A DNA stretch of 64,000 nucleotides, taken from contig JAJXZJ010000021.1 of assembly GCA_021780105.1 (NCBI GenBank), positions 1 to 64,000 of the forward strand, given 5' to 3'. The number at the start of each line of letters is the position of its first letter. Position 1 is the stretch's first letter. Shown here in pieces: positions 21,622 through 31,268 of the stretch. Under the pieces are notes generated by a model. That model did no database searches. It had not been told where the DNA came from and saw nothing but the letters and a program-made list of their open reading frames with translations. Both the position numbers and the translations under genes were made by a program. This DNA comes from a bacterium. Its GTDB lineage: Bacteria; Verrucomicrobiota; Verrucomicrobiia; Limisphaerales; J093.

Positions 21622-24600
21622 ATGACGCGAATCATTGTCGCCCTGACGCTTGTCCTGCTCATGAACGCCCCTCTTCACGCCGGTCCGCGCGACGCGCAGT
21701 GGAAACGCGTCGAAGCCGCCGTCGCCAAGGGCCTGCCGAAGACCGCCATCGAGGCGCTGGCGCCGATCATCCAGGGCGCGCTGGCCGATCACGCGTGGGC
21801 TGAGGCGACCAAGGCCATCGCCCGGAAAATCGCGCTCGAAGGCACGATTCAAGGCAACAAGCCGGAGGAGAAGATCATCCGGTTGGAGGCGGAAATTGCG
21901 AAGGCACCAACGGAAATGGCGCCGATGCTCGATACCGTGCTGGCCGACTGGTATTGGCAATACTTCCAGCAAAACCGCTGGCGGTTCATGCAGCGCACCG
22001 CCACCGCAAAAGCACCGGGCAAGGACTTCACGACGTGGGACCTGCCGCGGCTGTTCGCCGAGATTGACGCGCAGTTCCAAAAGGCGCTCGCGGCGGAGGC
22101 GACGCTGAAGGCCACGCCAGTCGCCGCGTGGGACGACCTTTTGCAGAGAGGCGCGTTGCCCGATGCCTACCGGCCGACGCTCTACGATTTCGTCGTTCAC
22201 GAGGCGCTGGAGTTTTACACCTCCGGCGAGCAGGCCGCCGCCAAACCCGAAGACGCCTTCGAGATCGCCGCCGACAGCCCGGCGCTGGGTTCGCTGAAGG
22301 AGTTTCTCGCCTGGCAACCGGCGCCGCCCGACACGAACGCGCCGGCGCTGAAGGCCATCCGGCTTTACCAGGCGCTGCTCCGGTTTCACGAGCGGGACCG
22401 TGATCCCTCGGCGTTGTTCGACGCGGACCTCGCGCGGCTGGTCTGGGCGAAGAACGTCGCCTTCGGCGAGGACAAGAACGCGCGGTTCAAGACGGCGATG
22501 AAGGCGCTGGCGGATCAGTTTGGCGACCACGACCTCGCCGCGATGGCGCTCTACCGCTGGGCGGAGACACTGCGTGAGGAAAACCAGCTCGTCGAGGCGC
22601 GCGCCGTGGCGCAACGCGGCCGGACCACACATCCGCAAAGCGCCGGCGGCAAGCTGTGCGCCAACCTGATTGCGGAGATCGAAGGCAAATCGGCTGGCAT
22701 CGTCGCCGAGCGGATTTGGAACGCGCCGTGGCCGAACATCCAGGTCAGTTACCGCAACGTCACGAACGTCTGGTTCCGCGCGGTCGCCTGGAATTGGGAC
22801 GAGTTCCTCGACCGCAATCATCGCCGGCCGGAGAACCTGACCGACGCCGAGCGCAAGGCGGTGCTGGCCCAAACCCCGGCGCTCGCGTGGTCCGCCGCGC
22901 TGCCGCCGACCACAGATTTCCAAACGCACACCGTTGCGCTGCCAGCGCCGGCGACGCTGAAGCCGGGCTACTACTTCATCATCGCCAGCTACGACCCGGC
23001 GTTCGACGAGGCGAACAACCAGCTCTCGCTCGCGGACATCTGGGTGAGCGACCTCACGTTCGTCGCGCGGTCACGCGACGGGCAGCTTGAGGGTCTCGTG
23101 CTGCGCGCCGACTCGGGTGAGCCGGTTGCCGGCGCCCGCGTGCAGGCGTGGTTCCTGGACCAGACCGGCAACCGCGTGGCGGTGCCGGAACGGACCAGCG
23201 ACACCAACGGTTTCTTTGCGTTCGCGGCGGAACCGCGGCGCGGTTACCTCCTCAAGATCACCGCCAACGGCCAGTCCGTCGCCAGCAGCAGCGACTACTA
23301 TTTCTGGAATCAGCGTCAGCCGGTCAAACCGTCGGAGCAGACCGTTTTCTTCACCGACCGCGCGATCTACCGGCCGGGTCAGACGGTCAGTTACAAGGGC
23401 ATTTGCCTGGCGGTGGACCAGGCGAAGGACAACTACGAAACACTCGCCGGCCGTGCGGTGACGGTCGTTTTCTACGATGCGAACAACAAGGAAATCGCCC
23501 GGCAATCGCAGCGCGCGAACGACTATGGCTCGTTCAGCGGCAGCTTCACGGCGCCGCGCGACCGCGTTCTCGGCAACATGCGGCTCACGGTGGTTGAAGG
23601 TCCGCCCGGCTCGACCTGGTTGCGCGTCGAGGAATACAAACGGCCGAAGTTCCAGGTCACGCTCGACGCGCCGAAAGTCGCGGCCAGACTGAATGAAAAG
23701 GCCGCGCTCACCGGCCACGCGATGAACTACACCGGCGCGGCGGTGGACGGCGCGTTGGTGCGCTACCGCGTCGTGCGTGAAGTGCGGATGCCGTGGTGGT
23801 GGGGCTGGTGGCGCGGCGGACTCCAGCCCGGCGGCAGCCAGGAGATCGCCCACGGCACCGCCCGCACGGGCGCCGACGGCGGCTTCCCGATCGAGTTCGT
23901 CGCGAAGGCCGATCCGCAGGTGCCGGCCAAGGACGAACCGACGTTCGTGTTTCAAGTTCACGCGGACGTGACTGATTCCGCCGGTGAAACGCGCTCCGCC
24001 GACCACGCCATCCGGCTTGGTTACACCGCACTCGAAGCGCAACTCAGCGCCGACGACTGGCAGACGGACGACCGGCCGGTTGAGTTGCGCATCCGGACGA
24101 CGACGCTCGACGACGAACCGCAGATAGCCGAGGGCGTGGTGAAAATTTACGCGTTGGAAGCACCGGCAAAAGTCCATCGCACGTCGTTGTTCGGGGAAAC
24201 ACCCGATGGACCGGAGGAAAACACCGCCGCGAACAATCTCGCCGACGCGAATCAATGGCCGCTGGGCAAGGTCGTCTTCGAGCACGGTTTCACCACGGAC
24301 AAGGACGGCAAGGCGAAACTCTCGGCGCCGTTGCCGGTCGGCGCGTATCGGGCCGTGATCGAAACGCAGGATCGCTTCGGCAAAAAGGTCACCGGCCGCC
24401 TGCCGCTGGAAGTCGTGCGTCCGGTGGACAACCACTTCGCGATCCGTGTGCCGCACTGGCTGGGCGCGCCGGGTTGGTCGGTCGAACCGGGCGGGGAATT
24501 TCTGGCGGTCTGGGGCACCGGTTACGCGACCGGTCGCGCGTTTGTCGAAATCGAGCATGGCGGCAAAATGATCCAGCGATTCTGGACTGCGCCGGACGCG

Positions 24601-27600
24601 ACGCAGGCGCCGATCAAACTGCCCGTCACCGAGGCGATGCGCGGCGGCTTCACGCTGCACGTCACTTTCGTGCATGAAAATCGCGCTTACCTCGAATCGC
24701 GGCGCGTGGATGTGCCGTGGTCAAACAAGGAACTCGCGCTGAAGTGGGAGCATTTCACCTCGAAACTCCAGCCGGGACAAAAGGAAACCTGGACGCTCAA
24801 AGTCCGAAGTCCGAAATCCGAAATCCGCAGTGCGGAAAAGGCCGCCGCCGAGATGGTCGCCACGCTTTACGACGCCTCGCTTGACGCCTTTGCGCCGCTG
24901 AACTGGCCCAACGGTTTCGGCGTCTTCCGGCAGGATTTCAGCACCGCGCAGTCGTTCTTCGCCAACGACGCGCGTCACCTGCAGGTCTTCCGTCAGGACT
25001 GGCCGGTGAACACCGTGCCGGTGGACCTGAGCTACCGCGGCTTCCCGCCGGATTTGACCGCGAACGTTTGGGGCTTTCAAAGGCGCTTCGGAATGATACG
25101 GCTGGGTCGGGGCGTCGCGGTTGAGGAGGAGAAGCTCGCGACGGCCGCGCCGGCACCAGCCGCCGCCAACCTCGCCTTGCTCGACGCAGATGCCAACCGA
25201 ATGGTGGCCACGCGCATGCCCGCCAAGCATGAAGCTCCGACGACGCCCGGTTTTGCAACCGGGCTGGTTGGCGGTGTGGGTGGCGCCGTGGCGAAGGTCG
25301 GCACCGCGCCTGATTTGAACCAGGTCTCGGCCCGCAAGAACTTGAACGAAACCGCGTTTTTCTTCCCGCATTTGATGTCCGACACCAACGGCGAGGTGCG
25401 GATCACGTTCACCATGCCGGAGGCGCTGACCGAGTGGCGTTTCCTCGGCTTCGCCCACGACACCGCGTGCCGCGCCGGCCTGCTGGAGGGCAAAACCGTC
25501 ACCGCGAAGGACCTGATGGTGCAGCCGAATCCGCCGCGGTTCCTGCGCGAAGGTGACGTGATCGAGTTTGCCGTGAAGGTCTCGAACCAGAGCGACACGC
25601 GGCAGGTTGGCCGCGTGCGGCTGACGTTCACCGACGCGCTGACCGAGCAATCCGCCGACGCGCTGCTGGGCAACCGCGTGACCGAGCAGACGTTCGACAT
25701 TCCGGCAAAAACCTCGCGCAGTTACACGTGGCGGATCGCCGTGCCGGACGGATTGGCGGCGTTGACCTACAAAGCGGTCGCGGCTTCGGACAAAGTCTCT
25801 GACGGCGAGGAAGGCGTTTTCCCGGTGCTGTCGCGACGCGTGTTGGTGACCGAATCGCTGCCGCTGCCGATCCGCGGGCCGGGCACGAAGCATTTTGACT
25901 TCACGCGGCTCGAAGAATCCGGGAAGTCGTCCACCCTGCACAACCAGAGCCTCACGGTGCAGATGGTGTCGAATCCCGCGTGGTATGCGGTGATGGCGCT
26001 GCCTTATTTGATGGAGTTTCCTTACGAATGCGCCGAGCAGACGTTCAACCGCTATTACGCGAACGCGCTGGCCCGCACGATCGCGAACAGCGATCCGAAG
26101 ATTCGCCGCGTGTTCGACCTCTGGAAAAACACGCCCGCGCTCGACAGTCCGCTGGAAAAGAACCAGGATCTCAAGAGCGTGATGCTGGAGGAAACGCCGT
26201 GGTTGCGGCAGGCGCAGAGCGAAAGCCAGGCGCGCAAAAATGTTGGCCTGCTCTTCGACGACAACCGGCTGAACTCGGAACTGGAGCGCGCCTCGCGCAA
26301 GCTCACCGACGCGCAGCTTCCCGACGGCGCCTGGCCGTGGTTCCCCGGCGGCGCGGCGAACGACTACATCACGCTTTACATCACCACCGGCTTCGGCCGC
26401 TTGCGCCAGCTTGGGGCCGACGTGGACGTCGCGCCCGCCCAGCGCGCGCTCAACCGGCTCGACAACTGGATGCGCGAAGAATACGAGCGCATTTTGAAGG
26501 ATTGGAAGAAACCGGAGGATTACGTGCCCGGCGCAACCGACGCGCTTTACCTTTACGGCCGGAGTTTCTTCCTGAAAGACCAGCCGATCGCCGCCGACAA
26601 CAAGCCTGCCGTGGATTTCTTCCTCCGACAGGCCCGCCAGCACTGGCTCGAAACCAATTGCCGCCAGACGCAGGGACAACTGGCCATCGCCTTGCAGCGC
26701 TTCAACGCCGTGAACGATGCCACACCGCTAGACATCGTGAAATCGCTGAAGGAACGCTCGGTCAACGACCCGGAAATGGGCCGGTTCTGGCGGGACACGG
26801 AATTGAGCTGGTGGTGGTTCCGCGCGCCGATCGAGACGCAGGCGCTGATGATCGAGGCGTTTGGCGAGGTCGCGCACGACGATGCGGCGGTCGAGGAATG
26901 CAAAGTCTGGCTGCTCAAGCAAAAGCAGACGCAGGATTGGAAGACGACGAAGGCCACTGCGGACGCCGTTTATGCGCTGCTCCTGCGCGGCCAGAATCTC
27001 CTGGCCAGCGACAAACTGGTGGAGGTCAAACTCGGCAACCTGGATCTTACTCCTAAACCAGCCGGCACTCCCAACTCTCAACTCTCAACTCTCAATCGTG
27101 CCGAACCCGAACCGGGCACCGGCTTCTACGAGCGGCGTTTCACCGGACCGGAAATCAAGCCCGCGATGGGCCGGATCACCGTGACGAAGCGCGACGACGG
27201 TGTCGCCTGGGGCAGCGTTCACTGGCAATACCTCGAAGACATGACCAAGGTGACGCCCTATGCCGGCACGCCGTTGAAGTTGAAGAAGACCTTGTTCAAC
27301 CGGAAGAACACCAGCCGCGGCGCCGTGCTCGAAGCGGTGAACGGCCCGCTCGCCGTCGGCGACGAACTGGTGGTGCGGATCGAACTGCGCGTGGACCGCG
27401 ACATGGAATACGTCCACCTGAAGGACGAACGCGGGAGCGGCACCGAGCCGGTGGACGTGCTCTCCGGCTACCGCTATCAGGACGGCCTGGCTTACTATGA
27501 AACCACCCGCGACACCGCCACGCACTTCTTCATAGACTACCTGCCGAAGGGCACCTACGTCTTCGAGTATGCCACACGCATCCAGCTTCGCGGCCAATAC

Positions 27601-27684
27601 CAGACCGGCGTGGCGAGCATCCAGTGCATGTATGCTCCGGAGTTCAACAGCCACTCGCAGAGTTTCAATCTGGTGGTGAAGTAG
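21622..27684 (+). CDS. Exported alpha-2-macroglobulin family protein with thioester motif
   Basis: 2020 aa; signal peptide; MG2-like TDRAIYRPGQTVSYKGI; YECAEQTFNRYYANALA thioester (CxEQ); TED-like C-terminal half. Confidence 0.92.
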   Translation: MTRIIVALTLVLLMNAPLHAGPRDAQWKRVEAAVAKGLPKTAIEALAPIIQGALADHAWAEATKAIARKIALEGTIQGNKPEEKIIRLEAEIAKAPTEMAPMLDTVLADWYWQYFQQNRWRFMQRTATAKAPGKDFTTWDLPRLFAEIDAQFQKALAAEATLKATPVAAWDDLLQRGALPDAYRPTLYDFVVHEALEFYTSGEQAAAKPEDAFEIAADSPALGSLKEFLAWQPAPPDTNAPALKAIRLYQALLRFHERDRDPSALFDADLARLVWAKNVAFGEDKNARFKTAMKALADQFGDHDLAAMALYRWAETLREENQLVEARAVAQRGRTTHPQSAGGKLCANLIAEIEGKSAGIVAERIWNAPWPNIQVSYRNVTNVWFRAVAWNWDEFLDRNHRRPENLTDAERKAVLAQTPALAWSAALPPTTDFQTHTVALPAPATLKPGYYFIIASYDPAFDEANNQLSLADIWVSDLTFVARSRDGQLEGLVLRADSGEPVAGARVQAWFLDQTGNRVAVPERTSDTNGFFAFAAEPRRGYLLKITANGQSVASSSDYYFWNQRQPVKPSEQTVFFTDRAIYRPGQTVSYKGICLAVDQAKDNYETLAGRAVTVVFYDANNKEIARQSQRANDYGSFSGSFTAPRDRVLGNMRLTVVEGPPGSTWLRVEEYKRPKFQVTLDAPKVAARLNEKAALTGHAMNYTGAAVDGALVRYRVVREVRMPWWWGWWRGGLQPGGSQEIAHGTARTGADGGFPIEFVAKADPQVPAKDEPTFVFQVHADVTDSAGETRSADHAIRLGYTALEAQLSADDWQTDDRPVELRIRTTTLDDEPQIAEGVVKIYALEAPAKVHRTSLFGETPDGPEENTAANNLADANQWPLGKVVFEHGFTTDKDGKAKLSAPLPVGAYRAVIETQDRFGKKVTGRLPLEVVRPVDNHFAIRVPHWLGAPGWSVEPGGEFLAVWGTGYATGRAFVEIEHGGKMIQRFWTAPDATQAPIKLPVTEAMRGGFTLHVTFVHENRAYLESRRVDVPWSNKELALKWEHFTSKLQPGQKETWTLKVRSPKSEIRSAEKAAAEMVATLYDASLDAFAPLNWPNGFGVFRQDFSTAQSFFANDARHLQVFRQDWPVNTVPVDLSYRGFPPDLTANVWGFQRRFGMIRLGRGVAVEEEKLATAAPAPAAANLALLDADANRMVATRMPAKHEAPTTPGFATGLVGGVGGAVAKVGTAPDLNQVSARKNLNETAFFFPHLMSDTNGEVRITFTMPEALTEWRFLGFAHDTACRAGLLEGKTVTAKDLMVQPNPPRFLREGDVIEFAVKVSNQSDTRQVGRVRLTFTDALTEQSADALLGNRVTEQTFDIPAKTSRSYTWRIAVPDGLAALTYKAVAASDKVSDGEEGVFPVLSRRVLVTESLPLPIRGPGTKHFDFTRLEESGKSSTLHNQSLTVQMVSNPAWYAVMALPYLMEFPYECAEQTFNRYYANALARTIANSDPKIRRVFDLWKNTPALDSPLEKNQDLKSVMLEETPWLRQAQSESQARKNVGLLFDDNRLNSELERASRKLTDAQLPDGAWPWFPGGAANDYITLYITTGFGRLRQLGADVDVAPAQRALNRLDNWMREEYERILKDWKKPEDYVPGATDALYLYGRSFFLKDQPIAADNKPAVDFFLRQARQHWLETNCRQTQGQLAIALQRFNAVNDATPLDIVKSLKERSVNDPEMGRFWRDTELSWWWFRAPIETQALMIEAFGEVAHDDAAVEECKVWLLKQKQTQDWKTTKATADAVYALLLRGQNLLASDKLVEVKLGNLDLTPKPAGTPNSQLSTLNRAEPEPGTGFYERRFTGPEIKPAMGRITVTKRDDGVAWGSVHWQYLEDMTKVTPYAGTPLKLKKTLFNRKNTSRGAVLEAVNGPLAVGDELVVRIELRVDRDMEYVHLKDERGSGTEPVDVLSGYRYQDGLAYYETTRDTATHFFIDYLPKGTYVFEYATRIQLRGQYQTGVASIQCMYAPEFNSHSQSFNLVVK
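24801..24828 (+). repeat. Heptanucleotide tandem repeat, 4 units, inside the macroglobulin gene
   Basis: agtccga agtccga aatccga aatccgc; encodes ...KVRSPKSEIRSAEK... Confidence 0.85.
27073..27093 (+). repeat. Heptanucleotide tandem repeat, 3 units, inside the macroglobulin gene
   Basis: aactctc x3; encodes ...TPNSQLSTLNRA... Confidence 0.85.
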
Positions 27685-27787
27685 GCGGCTGCGGGCCGGG
27701 AAACCGCGCCGCCCAGCGGTGAAGCGAACCAACGCCTGCCGCCGCCAACGGTCCAGCAATTCCCGGGGCGGGCGCCCTGGCGTTCCG

Positions 27788-28618
27788 TTAATTGCCGGGG
27801 ATCTGCTCGACGCGGAAGAACTTGCGCGCCGCGTTCGCGGGCAGGTTGATCGAGGTGGTGCCCCCACCTGCGGCAGGGAAGCTGCCGTAGTTCTGAAACG
27901 GGCCTTCGATGCTGTCGCTGAGCAGGACCTGATACGTGGCGCCGGCGACACTTGACCACGTCAGGGTGACAATCGGAGCGCCCTCTGCAAAGGTCAGTTG
28001 CGCCCCGAAGTCCGCGATGTAGGCCGCGCCATTGGCGGGGTCGAAAGGAATCTGGCTGGCTTGATTTCCAGTGTCCGTCGTCGCATCCCAGGAAAAGTCA
28101 AAACCCGGCTGCGGAAGCCCATAAAGGCTTGGGTAGTAAAGCACTTTCACGTTCGAAACGTTGAAAGTGACCGTTTCGATCAAGCGATCTTCTCCTTCGG
28201 AACCGCTCTGAGACACGCTGGACACCTGCAAGTTCTTCAGTTCGAACTGGTAGAAGTCAAACGTGCTTCCGCCCAGGCTCCTGACGGTCACCGTGGCCGT
28301 GGGCAGAATTGCTCCCTTCGCGCAGGCAGCCATGAGCGGCGCGGTCGCGGTATCCGTGTATTTCGTCAGACTCAGACTCTGAAGGCTCACCGTTCCGGAA
28401 GCGGTGCCGCCACCGGAACCCGCAACGGACTGCGTCATGCCCCAGGACCAGGACAAGACCTCGATTTCCCCCTGATGGCCGATCTCCGTCGCCTCGCCTT
28501 GGATGGGGTCGAGCTTTAGAAAAATCTCGATGCTTGCGTGAAGCGGGGTCACGAGGCTCACGAGTGCGCCCACAACGAGAACACTCAACCAGCGCAACCC
28601 TGTAGTGGCCATAATCAT
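27788..28618 (-). CDS. Exported Hcp-like (T6SS tube-protein family) protein with C-terminal extension
   Basis: Signal peptide; IEIFLKLDPIQGEATEIGHQGEIEVLSWSWGM...LSLTKYTDTATAPLMAACAKG; C-terminal VTLTWSSVAGATYQVLLSD...RKFFRVEQ. Confidence 0.82.
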   Translation of the reverse strand: MIMATTGLRWLSVLVVGALVSLVTPLHASIEIFLKLDPIQGEATEIGHQGEIEVLSWSWGMTQSVAGSGGGTASGTVSLQSLSLTKYTDTATAPLMAACAKGAILPTATVTVRSLGGSTFDFYQFELKNLQVSSVSQSGSEGEDRLIETVTFNVSNVKVLYYPSLYGLPQPGFDFSWDATTDTGNQASQIPFDPANGAAYIADFGAQLTFAEGAPIVTLTWSSVAGATYQVLLSDSIEGPFQNYGSFPAAGGGTTSINLPANAARKFFRVEQIPGN

Positions 28619-28681
28619 CTCCTTGCCGGCGACGCGGCCGCCGCAGTTGCACCAGCGGCGGCCGAAGTCCGGCGCCGGACG

Positions 28682-29233
28682 CTAGTTCGGCAAGTTGTTC
28701 GCGACATTCCAGGTGAAGGAAACCGTGCTTCCAGGGGACCCATCCGGGTTCTGCGTCTGGTAGTCATATTTGACCTTGGCAAAATTCAACGTGACGTTTT
28801 CGGTCAAACGGTCCTGTCCCCCGGATCCTCCCGTGGAAACACTCGTGACCTGGACTTCCGTCAGGGTAATTTTGACATATTCGTAAGGTTTGCCGGCCCC
28901 GATGCTTTTCAGGCAGTAGAGCGTCGCCGTTGGCAAATGGGCGCCGCTGGCACAGTCCAGCATGAGTTTGGGACTCGATTTGTCCACGTATTTGGTCAGG
29001 CTCAAATCTTGAAAGTTCGCCTTCCCCACCGCACCGGCAACCGAACCGGAATTGGACAACCCCCAAGACCAGGAAAGAACATCAATTTGGTTGGCGTGGC
29101 CATCCACCTGCGACTCGCCAGGGGTGTCACTCCCCAGATCGAGGACCATGGTGATGGCGGCCTGCGCGGAAAAGGGCGCGAGCGCCACCGCCAGATATAA
29201 GGCGCCCGCCAGGATCAGGGTTTGCGGTTTCAT
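28682..29233 (-). CDS. Exported Hcp-like protein, paralog of the neighbour
   Basis: Signal peptide MKPQTLILAGALYLAVALAPFSAQA; HANQIDVLSWSWGLSNS...LSLTKYVDKSSPKLMLDCASG. Confidence 0.82.
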   Translation of the reverse strand: MKPQTLILAGALYLAVALAPFSAQAAITMVLDLGSDTPGESQVDGHANQIDVLSWSWGLSNSGSVAGAVGKANFQDLSLTKYVDKSSPKLMLDCASGAHLPTATLYCLKSIGAGKPYEYVKITLTEVQVTSVSTGGSGGQDRLTENVTLNFAKVKYDYQTQNPDGSPGSTVSFTWNVANNLPN

Positions 29234-29465
29234 TCGAGTCCAGTGGTGGATGGGTTGTTATTTTACAAGTGACGCCGCTGGTTCATTCAGACGGCTTCTG
29301 CGAATCACAGTTCGTGCTAATCGCACAAAGAACCGCGTTGTCAAGGTGCCGGGTCCGATTCTTGCGGCGTTGTTCCGACCGCAGATCGCCGGACGATGAC
29401 GGCGGACGCGGTCGCAGGAGACGGGCGAAGGAGGAAAACGGGGGATTCGTCAGTCCGTCAAGCCT

Positions 29466-30869
29466 TCACGCCAGCGCCTTGCGCCAGCGGGCCAGTTGCC
29501 GTTGCACTTCCCTGGTCCCCGGCGCGCCGGGGAGCGTGCGCCGTGCCATCGCCTTTTCCAGATCAAACACCTCCAGCGCGTCGGCCTCGAACGCCGGGTC
29601 CGCGCCGCGCAACTCCTCAAGCGAAAGCTGGTCAAGCGGTTTGCCGAGTTTCTCCGCCAGCCCCACGACCGCGCCGACGACGTGGTGCGCCTGCCGGAAG
29701 GCCATGCCGCGCCGCACGAGGTAGTCCGCCAGGTCCGTGGCCAGCAGCAAGGGATCGCGCGCCGCGGCGGCGCAGGCCGCGGCGTTGACGCTGGTGTGCG
29801 CGAGCATCGCCGCCATGAGCCGGACACAGGCGCGTGCGGTGTCGGCCGTGTCGAAGAGCCGTTCCTTGTCCTCCTGCAAATCGCGGTTGTAGGTCATCGG
29901 CAGGCCTTTCAATAGCGTGAGCAAGGCGACGAGGTTGCCGATGACGCGGGCCGATTTGCCCCGCGTCAGCTCGGCCACGTCGGGATTTTTCTTCTGCGGC
30001 ATGAGCGACGAGCCGGTGGTGTAGGCGTCGGCGATGCGGATGAAGTTGAATTCGCTGCCGGCCCAGAGGATCACGTCCTCAGCCAGCCGGCTCAGGTGGA
30101 CAGCGATCAACGCGGCGGCGGCACAAAATTCGACGGCGAAATCCCGGTCGCTCACCGCATCCATGGAATTTTGCGAGACGAGCGGTCTGCCCCTGGCGTC
30201 CACGAACCCGAGTTGCCGGGCGACGAATTCGCGGTCCAGCGGCAGCGTGCTGCCGGCGAGCGCGCCGGCGCCGAGCGGACAGACGTTGGCGCGGCGGGCG
30301 GCGTCCGCCAGCCGGCCGTGGTCGCGATCGAGCATTTCGACGTAGGCCAGCAGGTGGTGCGCGAAATAAACCGGCTGGGCGCGTTGGAGATGCGTGTAGC
30401 CGGGGAGGATGACACCGGTGTGGGCCGCGCCGAGTTCGACCAAGGCGCGCTGAAGGACACGGAGTTCCGCGGATAGGGCCGCGCTTTCGTCGCGAAGCCA
30501 GAGGCGGACATCGAGAGCCACCTGGTCGTTGCGCGAGCGGCCGGTGTGGAGCTTCGCGCCGGCCGGGACACGGCGGGTCAGCTCGGCCTCAATGTTCATG
30601 TGGACGTCCTCCAGCTCCGGTTTCCACGCGAACTTGCCGGCCTCGATCTCGGCGCTGATCTCTTCCAACCCGCGCACGATGGCGTTGGCCTCGGTTTTCG
30701 TGAGCAATCCGACCTGCTGAAGCATCCGGGCGTGGGCGATGGAACCGGTGAGGTCGTATCTCCAGAGGCGCCAGTCGAAGGAAATGGATTCGGAAAACGC
30801 CGCGACGTCGGCGGCCGGGCCGCTGGCGAACCGGCCGGAGCGCGAGACGGGAGAGAATTTCTGGCTCAT
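29466..30869 (-). CDS. argH: Argininosuccinate lyase
   Basis: DVHMNIEAELTRR, HTGRSRNDQVALDVRLWLRD, PGYTHLQRAQPVYFAHH, GSSLMPQKKNPDVAEL. Confidence 0.96.
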   Translation of the reverse strand: MSQKFSPVSRSGRFASGPAADVAAFSESISFDWRLWRYDLTGSIAHARMLQQVGLLTKTEANAIVRGLEEISAEIEAGKFAWKPELEDVHMNIEAELTRRVPAGAKLHTGRSRNDQVALDVRLWLRDESAALSAELRVLQRALVELGAAHTGVILPGYTHLQRAQPVYFAHHLLAYVEMLDRDHGRLADAARRANVCPLGAGALAGSTLPLDREFVARQLGFVDARGRPLVSQNSMDAVSDRDFAVEFCAAAALIAVHLSRLAEDVILWAGSEFNFIRIADAYTTGSSLMPQKKNPDVAELTRGKSARVIGNLVALLTLLKGLPMTYNRDLQEDKERLFDTADTARACVRLMAAMLAHTSVNAAACAAAARDPLLLATDLADYLVRRGMAFRQAHHVVGAVVGLAEKLGKPLDQLSLEELRGADPAFEADALEVFDLEKAMARRTLPGAPGTREVQRQLARWRKALA

Positions 30870-30934
30870 CTTGACCGACCGAATGTGCCGGGCAAGCGCC
30901 GAAAAGTCACGTCGGAAAGGTCGCCCCGTCAGGG

Positions 30935-30976
30935 CAAAAAAAGTGGCGGGCCGGACAACCAACAAACCGGCCCGCC
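30935..30976 (-). terminator. Terminator-like hairpin in the argH 5' leader (possible attenuator)
   Basis: Perfect 10-bp stem GGCGGGCCGG/CCGGCCCGCC followed on the minus strand by ACTTTTTTTG, upstream of the argH ATG (30869) on the same strand. Confidence 0.6.
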
Positions 30977-31268
30977 TTCCGCTGGTCCCAACCACCGGAG
31001 TTTATCCGCGTCTCCCTGACCTCACACACATGGCGCAGAAATCATCGGGTTCCCCATCGCGGCTCAAACACGGTAAAAAGAACATGCGAACACCCTGAAA
31101 AACAGCAGGCGCAGTGCCAGCTTTTGCCGCACTTCGGAAAAACCACTGGCAGAATCAAGTTTTTTGGCAGGACTGGCGGCGGCGTTCCATCCGGCCCGCC
31201 GGCTAACAAATGGTTCGACGTGCGGGTTTTGGCTGCAAACGCAAACGTCACGGGGTATTTTGCCGCCG

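Noticed and set aside
24721-26679. 652-aa minus ORF (and 23071-24675)
   Set aside because: Antisense to the macroglobulin gene; no recognisable domain
30945-31020. Resemblance of GGTCAGG...GGAAGG to SRP RNA in the argH leader
   Set aside because: Spacing between the two elements does not match the SRP RNA core
31030-31098. 22-aa basic ORF MAQKSSGSPSRLKHGKKNMRTP on the plus strand
   Set aside because: Too short, no clear ribosome-binding site or homolog recognised
31115-31151. tgccag...ctggca inverted repeat upstream of copA as a copper-regulator operator
   Set aside because: Half sites too far apart (25 nt) and too short to support an operator call
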